A stretch of 64,000 nucleotides of DNA, taken from Methylobacterium sp. W2 (GTDB lineage: Bacteria; Pseudomonadota; Alphaproteobacteria; Rhizobiales; Beijerinckiaceae). Within the stretch, counting starts at the first letter, position 1; each line of letters begins with the position of its first letter. Under the pieces are notes generated by a model. That model worked only from the letters and a program-made list of their open reading frames with translations. It was not told the origin of the DNA and did not search any database. The stretch covers positions 26,715 to 90,714 of the forward strand of contig NZ_VMOA01000019.1 in the NCBI RefSeq assembly GCF_020662345.1. The letters run 5' to 3'. Of the stretch, positions 8,663-17,724 are shown piece after piece. Both the position numbers and the translations under genes were made by a program.

Positions 8663-8868
8663 GACTGTCCCTACGCTTGGTGGAAACGGGAACGATCGCG
8701 CATCGAAATCCACGATACGGGCATGATGAAGGCAAGCCGGATGCCGAGTTCCGAAAAGCGCGCTACTTGAGGCTCGGATGGCGCGATTCGACGACATCCG
8801 TTTGCCGGACGCTGCCCCGGCTGTTAGAGCCGCCAGACGTTCCTCTCGACAGGTGCCCGCCGCCACCC

Positions 8869-9594
8869 GTGTTCAACAGATTCATCAAGCCCGAGATCCG
8901 CTATGCCCGGCGCATGGCGCGGATCGCCCGCTTCGAGCAGCCGATCGCCGGCCGGGGGGCGCGCATGCGGGCCTGGGCCAACATGCTGCTCGTGGATCAC
9001 GGCGTCTTCCGGCTGGCCTATCTCAACCGCCACAAGATCGGCACCGGGAAGGTCTGGCGCTCGGCCCAGCCGACGCCGCACCAGCTCGCCTGGTTCCGGC
9101 GGCAGGGCGTGCGGACGGTGATCTCCCTGCGCGGCGGCCGCGAGCACGGCTCCTGGCCGCTCCAGCGCGAGGCCTGCGCGCAGCAGGGGCTGGACCTCGT
9201 CGAGTTCGTCCTGCGCTCGCGCGAGGCACCGTCGAAGGAGACAATCCTCGGCGCGAAAGCCTTTTTCGACGGGGTCCAGTATCCCGCCGTGATGCATTGC
9301 AAGTCCGGGGCGGACCGGGCCGGTCTCGGCGCCGCCCTGTTCCTCATCCTGCACGAAGGCGTGCCGGTCTCGGAGGCGATGGGGCAGCTCTCGGCCCGGT
9401 ACGGCCATTTCCGCTTCGCCAAGACCGGGATCCTCGACGCGTTCTTCGACCTCTACCTGCGCGAGGGCGAAGCGAAGGGACTGGATTTCCTGACCTGGGT
9501 CGAGACCGTCTACGACCCCGAGGCCCTGAAGCGCGAGTTCCGGCCGGGCTTCTGGTCCGACCTCGTGGTCGACCGGGTGATCAAGCGGGAATAG
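8869..9594 (+). CDS. Tyrosine/dual-specificity phosphatase-like protein
   Basis: The catalytic P-loop is H-C-x5-R, written VMHCKSGADRAG (Cys nucleophile, Arg phosphate ligand). Upstream is the family strand KVWRSAQPTPHQLAWFRRQG followed by VRTVISLRGGRE, a layout shared by bacterial DSP/PTP-like enzymes (DUF442/Siw14-like). The N-terminal 60 residues are basic and may contact membrane or nucleic acid. The start is uncertain: GTG at 8,869 gives about 241 residues and ATG at 8,914 about 226. Sequence further upstream in the frame is unlike the family. It probably dephosphorylates a phosphotyrosine or inositol-phosphate-like substrate; the substrate is unknown. Confidence 0.75.
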   Translation: MFNRFIKPEIRYARRMARIARFEQPIAGRGARMRAWANMLLVDHGVFRLAYLNRHKIGTGKVWRSAQPTPHQLAWFRRQGVRTVISLRGGREHGSWPLQREACAQQGLDLVEFVLRSREAPSKETILGAKAFFDGVQYPAVMHCKSGADRAGLGAALFLILHEGVPVSEAMGQLSARYGHFRFAKTGILDAFFDLYLREGEAKGLDFLTWVETVYDPEALKREFRPGFWSDLVVDRVIKRE

Positions 9595-9609
9595 TGCGCG
9601 TTCCGCGCG

Positions 9610-10482
9610 CTACTCCGCCGCCAGGCGCGTGGTCTCGCGGAACGGATGGGCCGGGTAGGTCCCAATGATGCGCAATTCCCGCGAGAAATAGGCGAGTTCG
9701 TCGAGCGCGCGGGCGAGGCCCGGATCTTCCGGATGGCCGTCCACCTCGGCATAGAACTGCGTTGCCGAGAACTGGCCCTCGACCATGTAGCTCTCGAGCT
9801 TCGACATGTTGACGCCGTTGGTGGCAAATCCCCCGAGCGCCTTGTAGAGCGCCGCCGGAATGTTGCGGACGCGGAAGATGAAGCTCGTCACCGTCGGCCC
9901 CGATGCGGCCGGCACCTCCACCGCCTCGGGCGAGAACACCACGAAGCGTGTGGTGTTGTGGCTCTCGTCCTCCACGTCGCGGGCGAGGATGTCGAGCCCG
10001 TAGACGCCGGCCGCCATGGCCGGGGCCAGCGCGCCGCGGCTCGGATCGCCGGCTTCGGCGACCTCCCGCGCCGCGCCCGCCGTGTCGCCGGCGACGATGG
10101 CCTTCAGTCCGAGCCGCCGGATGATCTTGCGGCACTGTCCCAGGGCATGGACGTGGCTGTGCACCGTCCGGATCGCCTCGATTGGCGTTCCGGGAAGCGC
10201 CATCAGCTGAAAATGGATCGGCAGGAAGTGCTCGGCCACGATGTGCAGGTTCGAGCTCGGGATCAGGTGGTGGATGTCGGCGACACGACCGGCGATGGAA
10301 TTCTCGATGGGGATCATCGCCAGGGCGGCGCGGCCGTCATTCACCGCCGCGAAGGCCTCCTCGAACGAGGCGCAGGGCAGCGGCGTCCAGTCGGGATAGG
10401 CCTGGGCGCAGATGATATGCGAATTCGCGCCCGGCTCGCCCTGGTAGGAGATCGTGGTGCGGGATTCGGTCGTATCGGACAT
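9610..10482 (-). CDS. pheA: Prephenate dehydratase
   Basis: This 290-residue stand-alone prephenate dehydratase converts prephenate to phenylpyruvate for phenylalanine synthesis. The catalytic domain begins TTISYQGEPGANSHI and includes CASFEEAFAAVNDG, IPIENSIAGRV and the diagnostic T-R-F in NTTRFVVFSPEA. A C-terminal ACT regulatory domain follows (FIFRVRNIPAALYKALGGFA, then KLESYMVEG), which gives phenylalanine feedback inhibition. It lacks a chorismate mutase domain. kdsB lies 20 bases upstream on the same strand, so the two are likely cotranscribed. Confidence 0.95.
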   Translation of the reverse strand: MSDTTESRTTISYQGEPGANSHIICAQAYPDWTPLPCASFEEAFAAVNDGRAALAMIPIENSIAGRVADIHHLIPSSNLHIVAEHFLPIHFQLMALPGTPIEAIRTVHSHVHALGQCRKIIRRLGLKAIVAGDTAGAAREVAEAGDPSRGALAPAMAAGVYGLDILARDVEDESHNTTRFVVFSPEAVEVPAASGPTVTSFIFRVRNIPAALYKALGGFATNGVNMSKLESYMVEGQFSATQFYAEVDGHPEDPGLARALDELAYFSRELRIIGTYPAHPFRETTRLAAE

Positions 10483-10502
10483 GGAGGTGATGACTCGGTT
10501 CG

Positions 10503-11246
10503 TCAGTTGAGGCGCCGGGCCAGGAGCACCGCCCGCGCCCGTTCGAGATCGGCGGGGGTGTCGACGCCCAGCGGCAGGTCGTCGACGATGGTGGCGTCGA
10601 TGCGCATGCCCGCCTCCAGCGCCCGCAACTGCTCCAGTTTCTCGCGGGTCTCGAGTTCGCCGGGGGGTATGGCCATGAAGCGCGTGAGCGCCCGGCGGCG
10701 ATAGGCGTAGAGGCCGATATGGTGGAACAGCGGCCCCTCCCCCCAGGGCGCCTGCGCCCTCGTGAAATAGAGCGCGCGCAGCCGGTTCGGCCCCACATGG
10801 TGGCCGACGAGCTTCACCACGTTGGGATCGTGCCGCTCCTCGTCGCGGGTGATGATCGCGCAAAGGGTGGCGATGTCCACGGCGCGGTCCGCCAGCGGTA
10901 GGATCGCCGCGCCGATGACCGCCGGGTCGATCGTCGGCAGGTCGCCCTGCACGTTGACCACCACGTCGTGGTGTCCCTGCGGATCGATGATGTCGAGGGC
11001 CTCGGCGAGCCGGTCCGAGCCGGAGGGATGATCGGCCCGGGTGAGGGTCGCGAGGCCGCCGACCCGCTCGATCGCCTCGACGATCTCGACGGCATCCGTG
11101 GCCACCACCACCGGCCCGATCCCGGCCTCCACGGCGCGGCGCCAGACATGGACGATCATCGGCTCACCGGCGATATCGGCCATCGGCTTGTTCGGCAGCC
11201 GGGTGGCGGCCATGCGGGCGGGAATGAGAACGAGGGGATCCGACAT
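10503..11246 (-). CDS. kdsB: 3-deoxy-manno-octulosonate cytidylyltransferase
   Basis: This 247-residue CMP-Kdo synthetase activates Kdo with CTP for lipopolysaccharide inner-core assembly. The N-terminal nucleotide-binding motif is [20 protein letters not shown]. The Rossmann-like core includes [26 protein letters not shown] and [13 protein letters not shown] (metal Asp). The HIGLYAYRR and [21 protein letters not shown] segments are the normal substrate and dimer regions. It shares a strand and probably a transcript with pheA. Confidence 0.96.
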   Translation of the reverse strand: MSDPLVLIPARMAATRLPNKPMADIAGEPMIVHVWRRAVEAGIGPVVVATDAVEIVEAIERVGGLATLTRADHPSGSDRLAEALDIIDPQGHHDVVVNVQGDLPTIDPAVIGAAILPLADRAVDIATLCAIITRDEERHDPNVVKLVGHHVGPNRLRALYFTRAQAPWGEGPLFHHIGLYAYRRRALTRFMAIPPGELETREKLEQLRALEAGMRIDATIVDDLPLGVDTPADLERARAVLLARRLN

Positions 11247-11298
11247 CGACCGGCGTATCTCTGCAGCGAGCCGGGGGAGTAGCAGGGGCGGTGCGCAT

Positions 11299-11368
11299 TG
11301 TCATCGGCGCGTTGTCATCGGCGCGTTGTCATCGGCGCGTTGTCATCGGCGCGTTGTCATCGGCGCGC
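11299..11368. repeat. Five tandem copies of a 14-base repeat
   Basis: The unit tgtcatcggcgcgt is repeated five times head to tail; only the last base of the fifth copy differs. It lies between the divergent kdsB and cytochrome c genes. It is too short and spacerless to be CRISPR, and behaves like a minisatellite. Confidence 0.9.
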
Positions 11369-11547
11369 GGTCACGACGCCCCCGGAATGACATCCGGCGC
11401 TCTGCGACTACACGGCCGTGCTCTGCGCCATTGTCAAGGTCGGCCCTTAACCGCTATTCACCCTCGAACATTTCCAGAGTCCGGGGCATCCGCTCACCGG
11501 GCCACGCCTGCCGCCGCAACCGGCGGACGCCCCCGGAGTTGTCGAGA

Positions 11548-12156
11548 ATGGACTCTTTCGAGCTGAACAAGGTCGCGGGCGCCGTACTCGGCACTCTCCT
11601 TCTCGCCATGGGCTCCGGTTTCGTCGCCGAATTGATCTACACCGCCAAGCCTGCGGGGAGCGCCGGCTACGCTCTGCCCGAGCCTCAGCCCGAGGCGGCC
11701 GGTGGCGGTGCCGCCGCGGCCGCAGTCAAGGCCGAGCCCCTTCCGGTCCGCCTCGCCAGCGCCAGCGTCGAGAAGGGCACCGGCGCCGCCAAGAAATGCG
11801 CGGCCTGCCACAGCTTCGAGAAGGGCGGCCCGAACAAGGTCGGTCCGCATCTCTGGGGCGTGGTCGACCGCCAGCGCGCCCATGAAGGTGGCTTCGAGTA
11901 TTCCGCCGCGCTGAAGGAGAAGGGCGGCACCTGGACCTATGACGAGCTCGACCACTTCCTCGCCAACCCGAAGACCTACGTTCCGGGCACCAAGATGGCC
12001 TTTGCCGGCATTCAGGCCCCGCAGGAGCGTGCCGACGTGATCGCCTATCTGCGCTCGCTCGCCGACACCCCGGCGCCCCTCCCCGCCGTGGAGAAGGCCG
12101 CCGCCGAGGACAAGCCGGCGGATCCGAAGGCGCCGGAGGAGAAGCCGGCTCAGTAA
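11548..12156 (+). CDS. Membrane-anchored c-type cytochrome (CycM-like)
   Basis: The protein is about 202 residues. An uncleaved N-terminal anchor (AGAVLGTLLLAMGSGFVAELIY, residues 9-30) is followed by an Ala/Pro linker and a class I cytochrome c domain. The haem site is C84-A-A-C87-H88, and the distal methionine lies in PGTKMAFAG. The C-terminus is a Lys/Glu/Pro/Ala-rich tail. This architecture is that of CycM/c552-type cytochromes, which carry electrons from the bc1 complex to terminal oxidase in the periplasm of Rhizobiales. It stands alone, with a terminator directly downstream. Confidence 0.9.
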   Translation: MDSFELNKVAGAVLGTLLLAMGSGFVAELIYTAKPAGSAGYALPEPQPEAAGGGAAAAAVKAEPLPVRLASASVEKGTGAAKKCAACHSFEKGGPNKVGPHLWGVVDRQRAHEGGFEYSAALKEKGGTWTYDELDHFLANPKTYVPGTKMAFAGIQAPQERADVIAYLRSLADTPAPLPAVEKAAAEDKPADPKAPEEKPAQ

Positions 12157-12195
12157 GCGTCATTCTTCGGCGACACTCTCTTCATCGGCACGACG

Positions 12196-12222
12196 AAAAG
12201 GCGCGGCATGTCCGCGCCTTTC
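12196..12222 (+). terminator. Terminator after the cytochrome c gene
   Basis: The stem aaaggcgcgg / ccgcgccttt surrounds catgt, 40 bases after the cytochrome stop codon. The T-rich end is short. Confidence 0.65.
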
Positions 12223-12571
12223 CTGTTCCGAACGACCCGTCGATCGGCCCATTCTCCTGTTGCAGTGCGGTAGCATCCCGCGAATCACGTCGCCGAATTG
12301 GTTCGGAAATCGAACGGATCGCGCCATCGTGAAGGCGTCGCGTAGGGCGGGAATCGCCCGGAAACGTCGCCGATCGAGGATTCTGAGCCGAAATTCCATC
12401 AAAATACTGCATCGGACTACCCAGCCGCGTAGGCGGCTGCAGGTCTGCGCGCTACAATTTAGAATTATATCAGTTATTGCGTTGCACAATAGAACTGGTG
12501 CAGGAAGGTCCGGCAAAACGAAGCAAGCGAGAGCGAGACGGATGTCGAACGGTGTCGAGGGACAGTCTGCC
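12223..12571 (+). other. Leader region of the hydroxy-acid oxidase gene
   Basis: About 350 bases lie between the terminator and the oxidase start. The section 12,450-12,495 (gctacaatttagaattatatcagttattgcgttgc) is clearly AT-richer and is the likely promoter. No separate gene was seen. Confidence 0.4.
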
Positions 12572-13837
12572 ATGGGTGAGAGCGCATCGATCCACCGCCG
12601 GAAACTGTTGGCCTACTTCTCCTCCAGCCCCCTCTTCGCGCCGAGCGCCGCCCGCGCCCTGGCGGGAATCGCCGCCCTTGGAACGACGGAAGCGGTGGCT
12701 CAGAGCTACGATGTGCTGCGCGCCGCGCCCGTGATGAACGGCGACCTCATCGCCAATCCGGCGCAGGCCCTCAACGTGTTCGATTTCGAGCCCGTGGCGA
12801 AGAAGGAATTGCCCCCGGCGCATTACGGCTACCTCGCCAGCGGCGTCGATGCCGACAAGACGCTGAAGGCCAACCGCGACGATTTCGACAAGATCCATAT
12901 CCGCGTCCGCCGCCTGATCGACGTGCGCAAGATCGACACGACCGTGAAGATCTTCGGAGAGACCTGGGCGAGCCCGATCGCGCTGGCGCCCGTCAGCAGC
13001 GTGGGTGCCTTCCACCCCGAGGCCGAGGCGGCCGCCGCCCGCGCCTGCAAGGTGAAGGGTCACCAGATGATCCTGTCGACGGTGGGCAGCACCTCGATCG
13101 AGGACGTCATCAAGGAGCGCGGTGCCCCCGTCTGGTACATGCTCTACCCCACCGACGATTGGTCCGTGACCGAGAAGCTGGTGAAGCGCGCCGAGGCGGC
13201 CGGCGCCCCGGCCATCGTGCTCACCGTCGACCGCCAGGGCGGCCGCAACACCGAGACGCTGTTCCGCGAGCGCCGCGCCGACACCCGTACCTGCACCGAT
13301 TGCCACACGCCGGGCTTCAAGAACGAAGTCAGCCGCAAGCCGATGTTCGACGAGATCGACGTGTCGAAGGTGACCAACCTCTACGGCACCGGCATGACCT
13401 GGGACTACGTGAAGCGTCTGCGCGGCATCGTGAAGGGCAAGCTCGTCCTCAAGGGCATCGTGACCCAGGAGGATGCCAAGATCGCCCTGACCCACGGCGT
13501 CGACGCGATCATCGTCTCCAACCACGGCGGCCGCGCCGAGGAGAGCCTGCAATCGACCATCGGCGCCCTGCCGGAAGTGGTCGCCGCCGTGAACGGCAAG
13601 GTGCCGGTCCTCATCGATGGCGGCTTCCGTCGCGGCACCGACGTGCTGAAGGCCCTGGCGCTCGGCGCCACCGCCGTCTGCGTCGGCCGCCCCTATGTCT
13701 GGGGCCTCGCCGCCTTCGGCCAGCCCGGCGTCGAGATGGTGCTCACCCTGATGCAGCGCGAGTTCGAAACGATCATGCGCCAGGTCGGCGCCACCAAGCT
13801 CTCCGAGATCACGCCGAAGAGCGTTCAGATCGTCTGA
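12572..13837 (+). CDS. FMN-dependent alpha-hydroxy-acid oxidase/dehydrogenase, probably exported
   Basis: The protein is about 421 residues, counted from the ATG preceded by gaggga; an ATG at 12,542 is possible. The TIM-barrel family of lactate/glycolate/mandelate oxidoreductases is shown by NVFDFEPVAKKELPPAHYGYLASG, IALAPVSSVGAFHPEAE, LKGIVTQEDAKIALTHGVDA, the catalytic-His motif SNHGGR (about residue 315), VLIDGGFRRGTDVLKALALGA and VGRPYVWGLAAFG. It would oxidise an L-2-hydroxy acid. Residues 8-45 (HRRKLLAYF... ending AVAQS) look like a twin-arginine type leader. A CTDCHTPGFK segment in the variable loop is unusual. Most relatives are cytosolic or membrane-peripheral. Confidence 0.85.
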   Translation: MGESASIHRRKLLAYFSSSPLFAPSAARALAGIAALGTTEAVAQSYDVLRAAPVMNGDLIANPAQALNVFDFEPVAKKELPPAHYGYLASGVDADKTLKANRDDFDKIHIRVRRLIDVRKIDTTVKIFGETWASPIALAPVSSVGAFHPEAEAAAARACKVKGHQMILSTVGSTSIEDVIKERGAPVWYMLYPTDDWSVTEKLVKRAEAAGAPAIVLTVDRQGGRNTETLFRERRADTRTCTDCHTPGFKNEVSRKPMFDEIDVSKVTNLYGTGMTWDYVKRLRGIVKGKLVLKGIVTQEDAKIALTHGVDAIIVSNHGGRAEESLQSTIGALPEVVAAVNGKVPVLIDGGFRRGTDVLKALALGATAVCVGRPYVWGLAAFGQPGVEMVLTLMQREFETIMRQVGATKLSEITPKSVQIV

Positions 13838-13987
13838 CGCCCCTCGCATCGCCGTTCCTCCGGCGCGTTGGACCGACGCGCCGGAGACGTGCCCGCTTGG
13901 CGTGGCCTGTCCCGACGTCCTAGAAGGACATCCCGCCCGCGCCCTCGACGGCTCGGGCAACGGAATTCGGGAGACAGCCGCCTCGTG

Positions 13988-15856
13988 ATGCGAACAGCCC
14001 TGATCGGACGCCTTCTCGCCGCCTCCCTCGCGGTCGTCGCCTTCGTCGGCGGTGCCAGGGCCGCCCCCGACGGCGGCCAATGGGCCCACGCCTTCACGCT
14101 GATGGGCGAGCCGAAATACCCGGCCGGGTTCAAGCAGTTCGACTATGCCGACCCGAAAGCCCCGAAGGGCGGGCTCGTGCGCCTCGGCGCCCAGGGCGGC
14201 TTCGACAATTTCAACCTCGTCGTGGCCGGCCTGAAGGGCGATCTCGAAGGCGGGGTCGCGCAGATCTACGATACGCTGATGACGGAGTCGCTCGACGAGC
14301 CGTTCACCTCCTACGGGCTCCTCGCCGAGGGGGTCCGCATCGCCGACGACCTCTCCTCCGTCAGCTACCGCCTGCGCGAGAACGCCCGCTGGCACGACGG
14401 GAAGCCGATCACCCCCGAGGACGTGGTCTGGTCCTACGAGACGTTGAAGGCCAACAGCCCGTTCTACGCGGCCTATTACCAGACCGTGGCGAAGGGCGAG
14501 GTCACCGGCCCGCGCGAGGTCACCTTCACCTTCACCGAGAAGGGCAACCGCGAATTACCGCAGGTGCTCGGCCAGCTCCGCGTGCTGCCCAAGCACTGGT
14601 GGACGGGCAAGGACGCGGAGGGGCGGCAGCGCGACGCCACCCAGACCACCCTCGAGATCCCCCTCGGCTCCGGCCCCTACCGCATCGCCAAGTTCGAGGC
14701 CGGCCGCAGCGTCACCTACGAGCGTGTGCCCGATTATTGGGGCGCCGACCTGCCGGTGAATGTCGGCCGCAACAATTTCGGCACGATGCGCAACGAGTAT
14801 TTTCGCGACGCCACCGTGCTGATCGAGGCGCTGAAGGGCGACCTGTTCGACTTCCGCGCCGAGAACGTCGCCCGCAACTGGGCGACTGCCTATGACGAAT
14901 TCCCCGCCGTGAAGGAGGGCCGCCTGATCAAGGAGGAATTCCCCGACCGCGGCAACGGCATCATGCAGGCCTTCGTCTTCAACACCCGCAAGGCCAAGTT
15001 CGCGGACGAGCGGGTGCGGCGCGCCTTCAACCTCGCCATGAATTTCGAGGAGATGAACCGGGCGCTGTTCTTCGGCCTCTACAAGCGCATCGATTCCTAT
15101 TATTTTGGCTCGGAACTCGCCTCCTCCGGCCTGCCGCAGGGCGCCGAACTGGCGATCCTCGACGGCGTGAAGGACAAGGTCCCGCCCTCCGTCTTCACGA
15201 CGCCCTATACCAACCCGGTGAACGGCACGCCCGATGCCGTGCGCGGCAACCTGCGCGAGGCGGTGCGTCTCCTCAAGGAGGCCGGCTACGAGTTGCGCGA
15301 CGGGCGCATGACCAACGTGAAGACGGCTGAGCCGCTCACGGTCGAGTTCCTGGAGTTCCAGAGCGTGTTCGAGCGGGTGGTCCTGCCCTTCTCGGCTCAG
15401 CTGAAGCTCATCGGGATCCAGACCTCGCTGCGCGTCATCGACCAGGCGCAGTACCAGAACCGGCTGCGCGCCTTCGACTTCGACGTGACCACGAGTTCCT
15501 GGGGCCAGTCGCTCTCGCCCGGCAACGAGCAGCGCGAATATTGGGGCTCGGCCGCCGCCGACAAGCAGGGCTCGCGCAACCTGATCGGGATCAAGGACCC
15601 GGCCATCGACACGCTGATCGAGGCGGTGATCTTCGCCAAGGACCGGCCGGGCGTGCTCGCCGCCACCCATGCCCTCGACCGGGTGCTCCTCGCCCACAAC
15701 TTCGTCGTGCCGCAATGGGCCTCGAACGTGTCGCGGACCCTGCGCTGGAACCGGTTCGGGCACCCGGCCACCCTCCCGCTCTACGGCTCCTCCGGCTTCC
15801 CGACCACGTGGTGGTACGACGAGGCACTGGCCGCCAAGACCGGGGCGCCCCGGTGA
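13988..15856 (+). CDS. yejA: Peptide ABC transporter substrate-binding protein (YejA-type, first copy)
   Basis: This 622-residue extracellular solute-binding protein of family 5 starts at ATG 13,988. It has a signal peptide (IGRLLAASLAVVAFVGGARA). The mature protein carries ALMGEPKYPAGFKQFDYADP-like and PKGGLVRLG sequences, DSLTYRL-like binding-lobe strands, and a C-terminal family ending in FPTTWWYDEALAAK. The family captures oligopeptides in the periplasm for the Yej importer. The gene ends in a GTGA overlap with a second copy of the same family, then yejB. I saw no yejE or yejF in the window. Confidence 0.9.
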   Translation: MRTALIGRLLAASLAVVAFVGGARAAPDGGQWAHAFTLMGEPKYPAGFKQFDYADPKAPKGGLVRLGAQGGFDNFNLVVAGLKGDLEGGVAQIYDTLMTESLDEPFTSYGLLAEGVRIADDLSSVSYRLRENARWHDGKPITPEDVVWSYETLKANSPFYAAYYQTVAKGEVTGPREVTFTFTEKGNRELPQVLGQLRVLPKHWWTGKDAEGRQRDATQTTLEIPLGSGPYRIAKFEAGRSVTYERVPDYWGADLPVNVGRNNFGTMRNEYFRDATVLIEALKGDLFDFRAENVARNWATAYDEFPAVKEGRLIKEEFPDRGNGIMQAFVFNTRKAKFADERVRRAFNLAMNFEEMNRALFFGLYKRIDSYYFGSELASSGLPQGAELAILDGVKDKVPPSVFTTPYTNPVNGTPDAVRGNLREAVRLLKEAGYELRDGRMTNVKTAEPLTVEFLEFQSVFERVVLPFSAQLKLIGIQTSLRVIDQAQYQNRLRAFDFDVTTSSWGQSLSPGNEQREYWGSAAADKQGSRNLIGIKDPAIDTLIEAVIFAKDRPGVLAATHALDRVLLAHNFVVPQWASNVSRTLRWNRFGHPATLPLYGSSGFPTTWWYDEALAAKTGAPR

Positions 15857-17715
15857 GGGTCGCGCCGAGCCGCCGGGACTTCGTCGCCGGGGCCGGCGCC
15901 CTCGGCATTGCCACCGCCCTGACGAAGCCGGCGGGGGCCGCCCCCACCGGGGCGAGCCATGGCATGTCGAGTTTCGGCGAGTTGAACTACCCGGCCGACT
16001 TCCCGCATTTCGCTTACGTCAACCCGGCGGCCCCGCGCGGCGGTCGGTTCTCGGCGCAACTGTCCTCCACCCTCGGCAATCAGGCCGGCGACACGTTCAA
16101 CACCCTCAACGTCTACGTCCTGCGCGGCGACGGCGCCGCCGGCATGAACCTGACTTTCGATTCGCTGATGGTGCGGGCGCTGGACGAGCCGGACGCGCTC
16201 TACGGCCTCGTCGCCCGCGGCGTCGAGGCGAGCGAGGACGGCCTTACCTACCGCTTCGCCCTGCGCCCGCAGGCGCGGTTCCACGATGGTTCACGTCTGA
16301 CTGCAGCAGATGTCGCCTTCTCGCTGAACCTGCTGAAGCAGAAGGGGCATCCCGAGATCTCGCAGGTGATCCGCGACATGGCTGACGCCATGCCGGAGGG
16401 CGACGAAGCAGTGGTCGTGCGATTCGAGAAGGGCCGCAGTCGTGACCTGCCGCTCTTCGTCGCCACCCTGCCGATCTTTTCGAAGGCCTATTACGCCGGC
16501 CGCGACTTCGAGGCCTCCACCCTGGAGCCGCCGATGGGGTCCGGCCCCTACAAGGTCGGGCGCCTGGAGGCAGGCCGCTTCATCGAACTGGAGCGGGTGA
16601 CCGATTACTGGGCCGCCGACCTGCCGGTGATGGTTGGTCACAACAATTTCGACCAGATCCGCTACGAGTATTTTCGCGATCGCCAGGTGGCGTTCGAGGC
16701 GTTTAAGAGCGGTATCTTCACCTTCCGCGAGGAGTTCACCGCCCGCGTCTGGGCGACCGGCTACGATTTCCCCGCCTTTCGCGAGGGACGTGTCCGCAAA
16801 GAGGTCGTGCCCGATGCGCGCCCCTCCGGCACGCAGGGCTGGTGGATCAACACCCGCCGCGAAGCCTTCAAGGATCGCCGGGTGCGCGAGGCGATCGGCC
16901 TGTGCTTCGACTTCCCCTGGGCCAACAAGAACCTGATGTTCGGCGCCTATCTCCGCACCGCCTCGTTCTTCGAGAATTCCGACCTCAAGGCCACCGGCAA
17001 GCCCTCGCGCGAGGAACTCGCGCTCCTCGACCCGATGCGCGCCGACCTGCCCGACGAGGTCTTCGGGGAGGCCTGGCAGCCGGATCAATCGGACGGGTCG
17101 GGCCAGGACCGGGCGCTCCTCAGCCGCGCCGTGGCGCTCCTGCGCGAGGCGGGCTGCACCCGCGACGGCGCCACCATCAGACTGCCGAACGGTAAGCCCT
17201 TGGAGATCGAATTCCTCGACGCCGACCCGGCCCTCGAACCGCATACCCAATCCTTCATCCGCAATCTCGGCCTGATCGGGATCAAGGCCACGATCCGGCG
17301 GGTGGATACCTCCCAGTACCAGGCGCGGCTGAAGGATTTCGACTTCGACATCACCTCGCGCCGCTACAGCAACGGCCCGACGCCGGGCCCCGAATTGCGG
17401 CAGGTCTACGGCTCGGCCAGTGCGGCGACGCCGGGTTCGGACAACCTCGCCGGGGTATCGAGCCCCTCCGTGGATAGTCTGATTGGCCGGGTGCTCGATG
17501 CCGCGACGCGGACCGATCTCACGGTCGCCGCCCGCGCCCTCGACCGGGTGCTGCGCGCGGGCCGCTACTGGATCCCGATGTGGTACAAGGCGGATCACCG
17601 GCTCGCCCTGTGGGACGTCTACGGCCACCCGTCGCCTGGGCCGGCCTACGATCTCGGCGCGCCGGCGATCTGGTGGCACGAGGCCGACAAGGCCCGACGC
17701 ATCGGCAGGAATTGA
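15853..17715 (+). CDS. yejA: Peptide ABC transporter substrate-binding protein (YejA-type, second copy)
   Basis: This 620-residue paralogue of the preceding gene shares its layout: GELNYPADFPHFAYVNPAAP, GSGPYKVGRLEAGRFIELERV, FKDRRVREAIGLCFDF and a C-terminal WWHEADKARR. It starts with GTG at 15,853, and the first four bases overlap the previous stop. The leader SRRDFVAGAGALGIATAL is a twin-arginine type signal, unlike the Sec-type leader of the first copy, so the two binding proteins may be exported by different routes. The pair lies directly upstream of yejB, with 9 bases between. Confidence 0.9.
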   Translation: MRVAPSRRDFVAGAGALGIATALTKPAGAAPTGASHGMSSFGELNYPADFPHFAYVNPAAPRGGRFSAQLSSTLGNQAGDTFNTLNVYVLRGDGAAGMNLTFDSLMVRALDEPDALYGLVARGVEASEDGLTYRFALRPQARFHDGSRLTAADVAFSLNLLKQKGHPEISQVIRDMADAMPEGDEAVVVRFEKGRSRDLPLFVATLPIFSKAYYAGRDFEASTLEPPMGSGPYKVGRLEAGRFIELERVTDYWAADLPVMVGHNNFDQIRYEYFRDRQVAFEAFKSGIFTFREEFTARVWATGYDFPAFREGRVRKEVVPDARPSGTQGWWINTRREAFKDRRVREAIGLCFDFPWANKNLMFGAYLRTASFFENSDLKATGKPSREELALLDPMRADLPDEVFGEAWQPDQSDGSGQDRALLSRAVALLREAGCTRDGATIRLPNGKPLEIEFLDADPALEPHTQSFIRNLGLIGIKATIRRVDTSQYQARLKDFDFDITSRRYSNGPTPGPELRQVYGSASAATPGSDNLAGVSSPSVDSLIGRVLDAATRTDLTVAARALDRVLRAGRYWIPMWYKADHRLALWDVYGHPSPGPAYDLGAPAIWWHEADKARRIGRN

Positions 17716-17724
17716 GGACCACAC

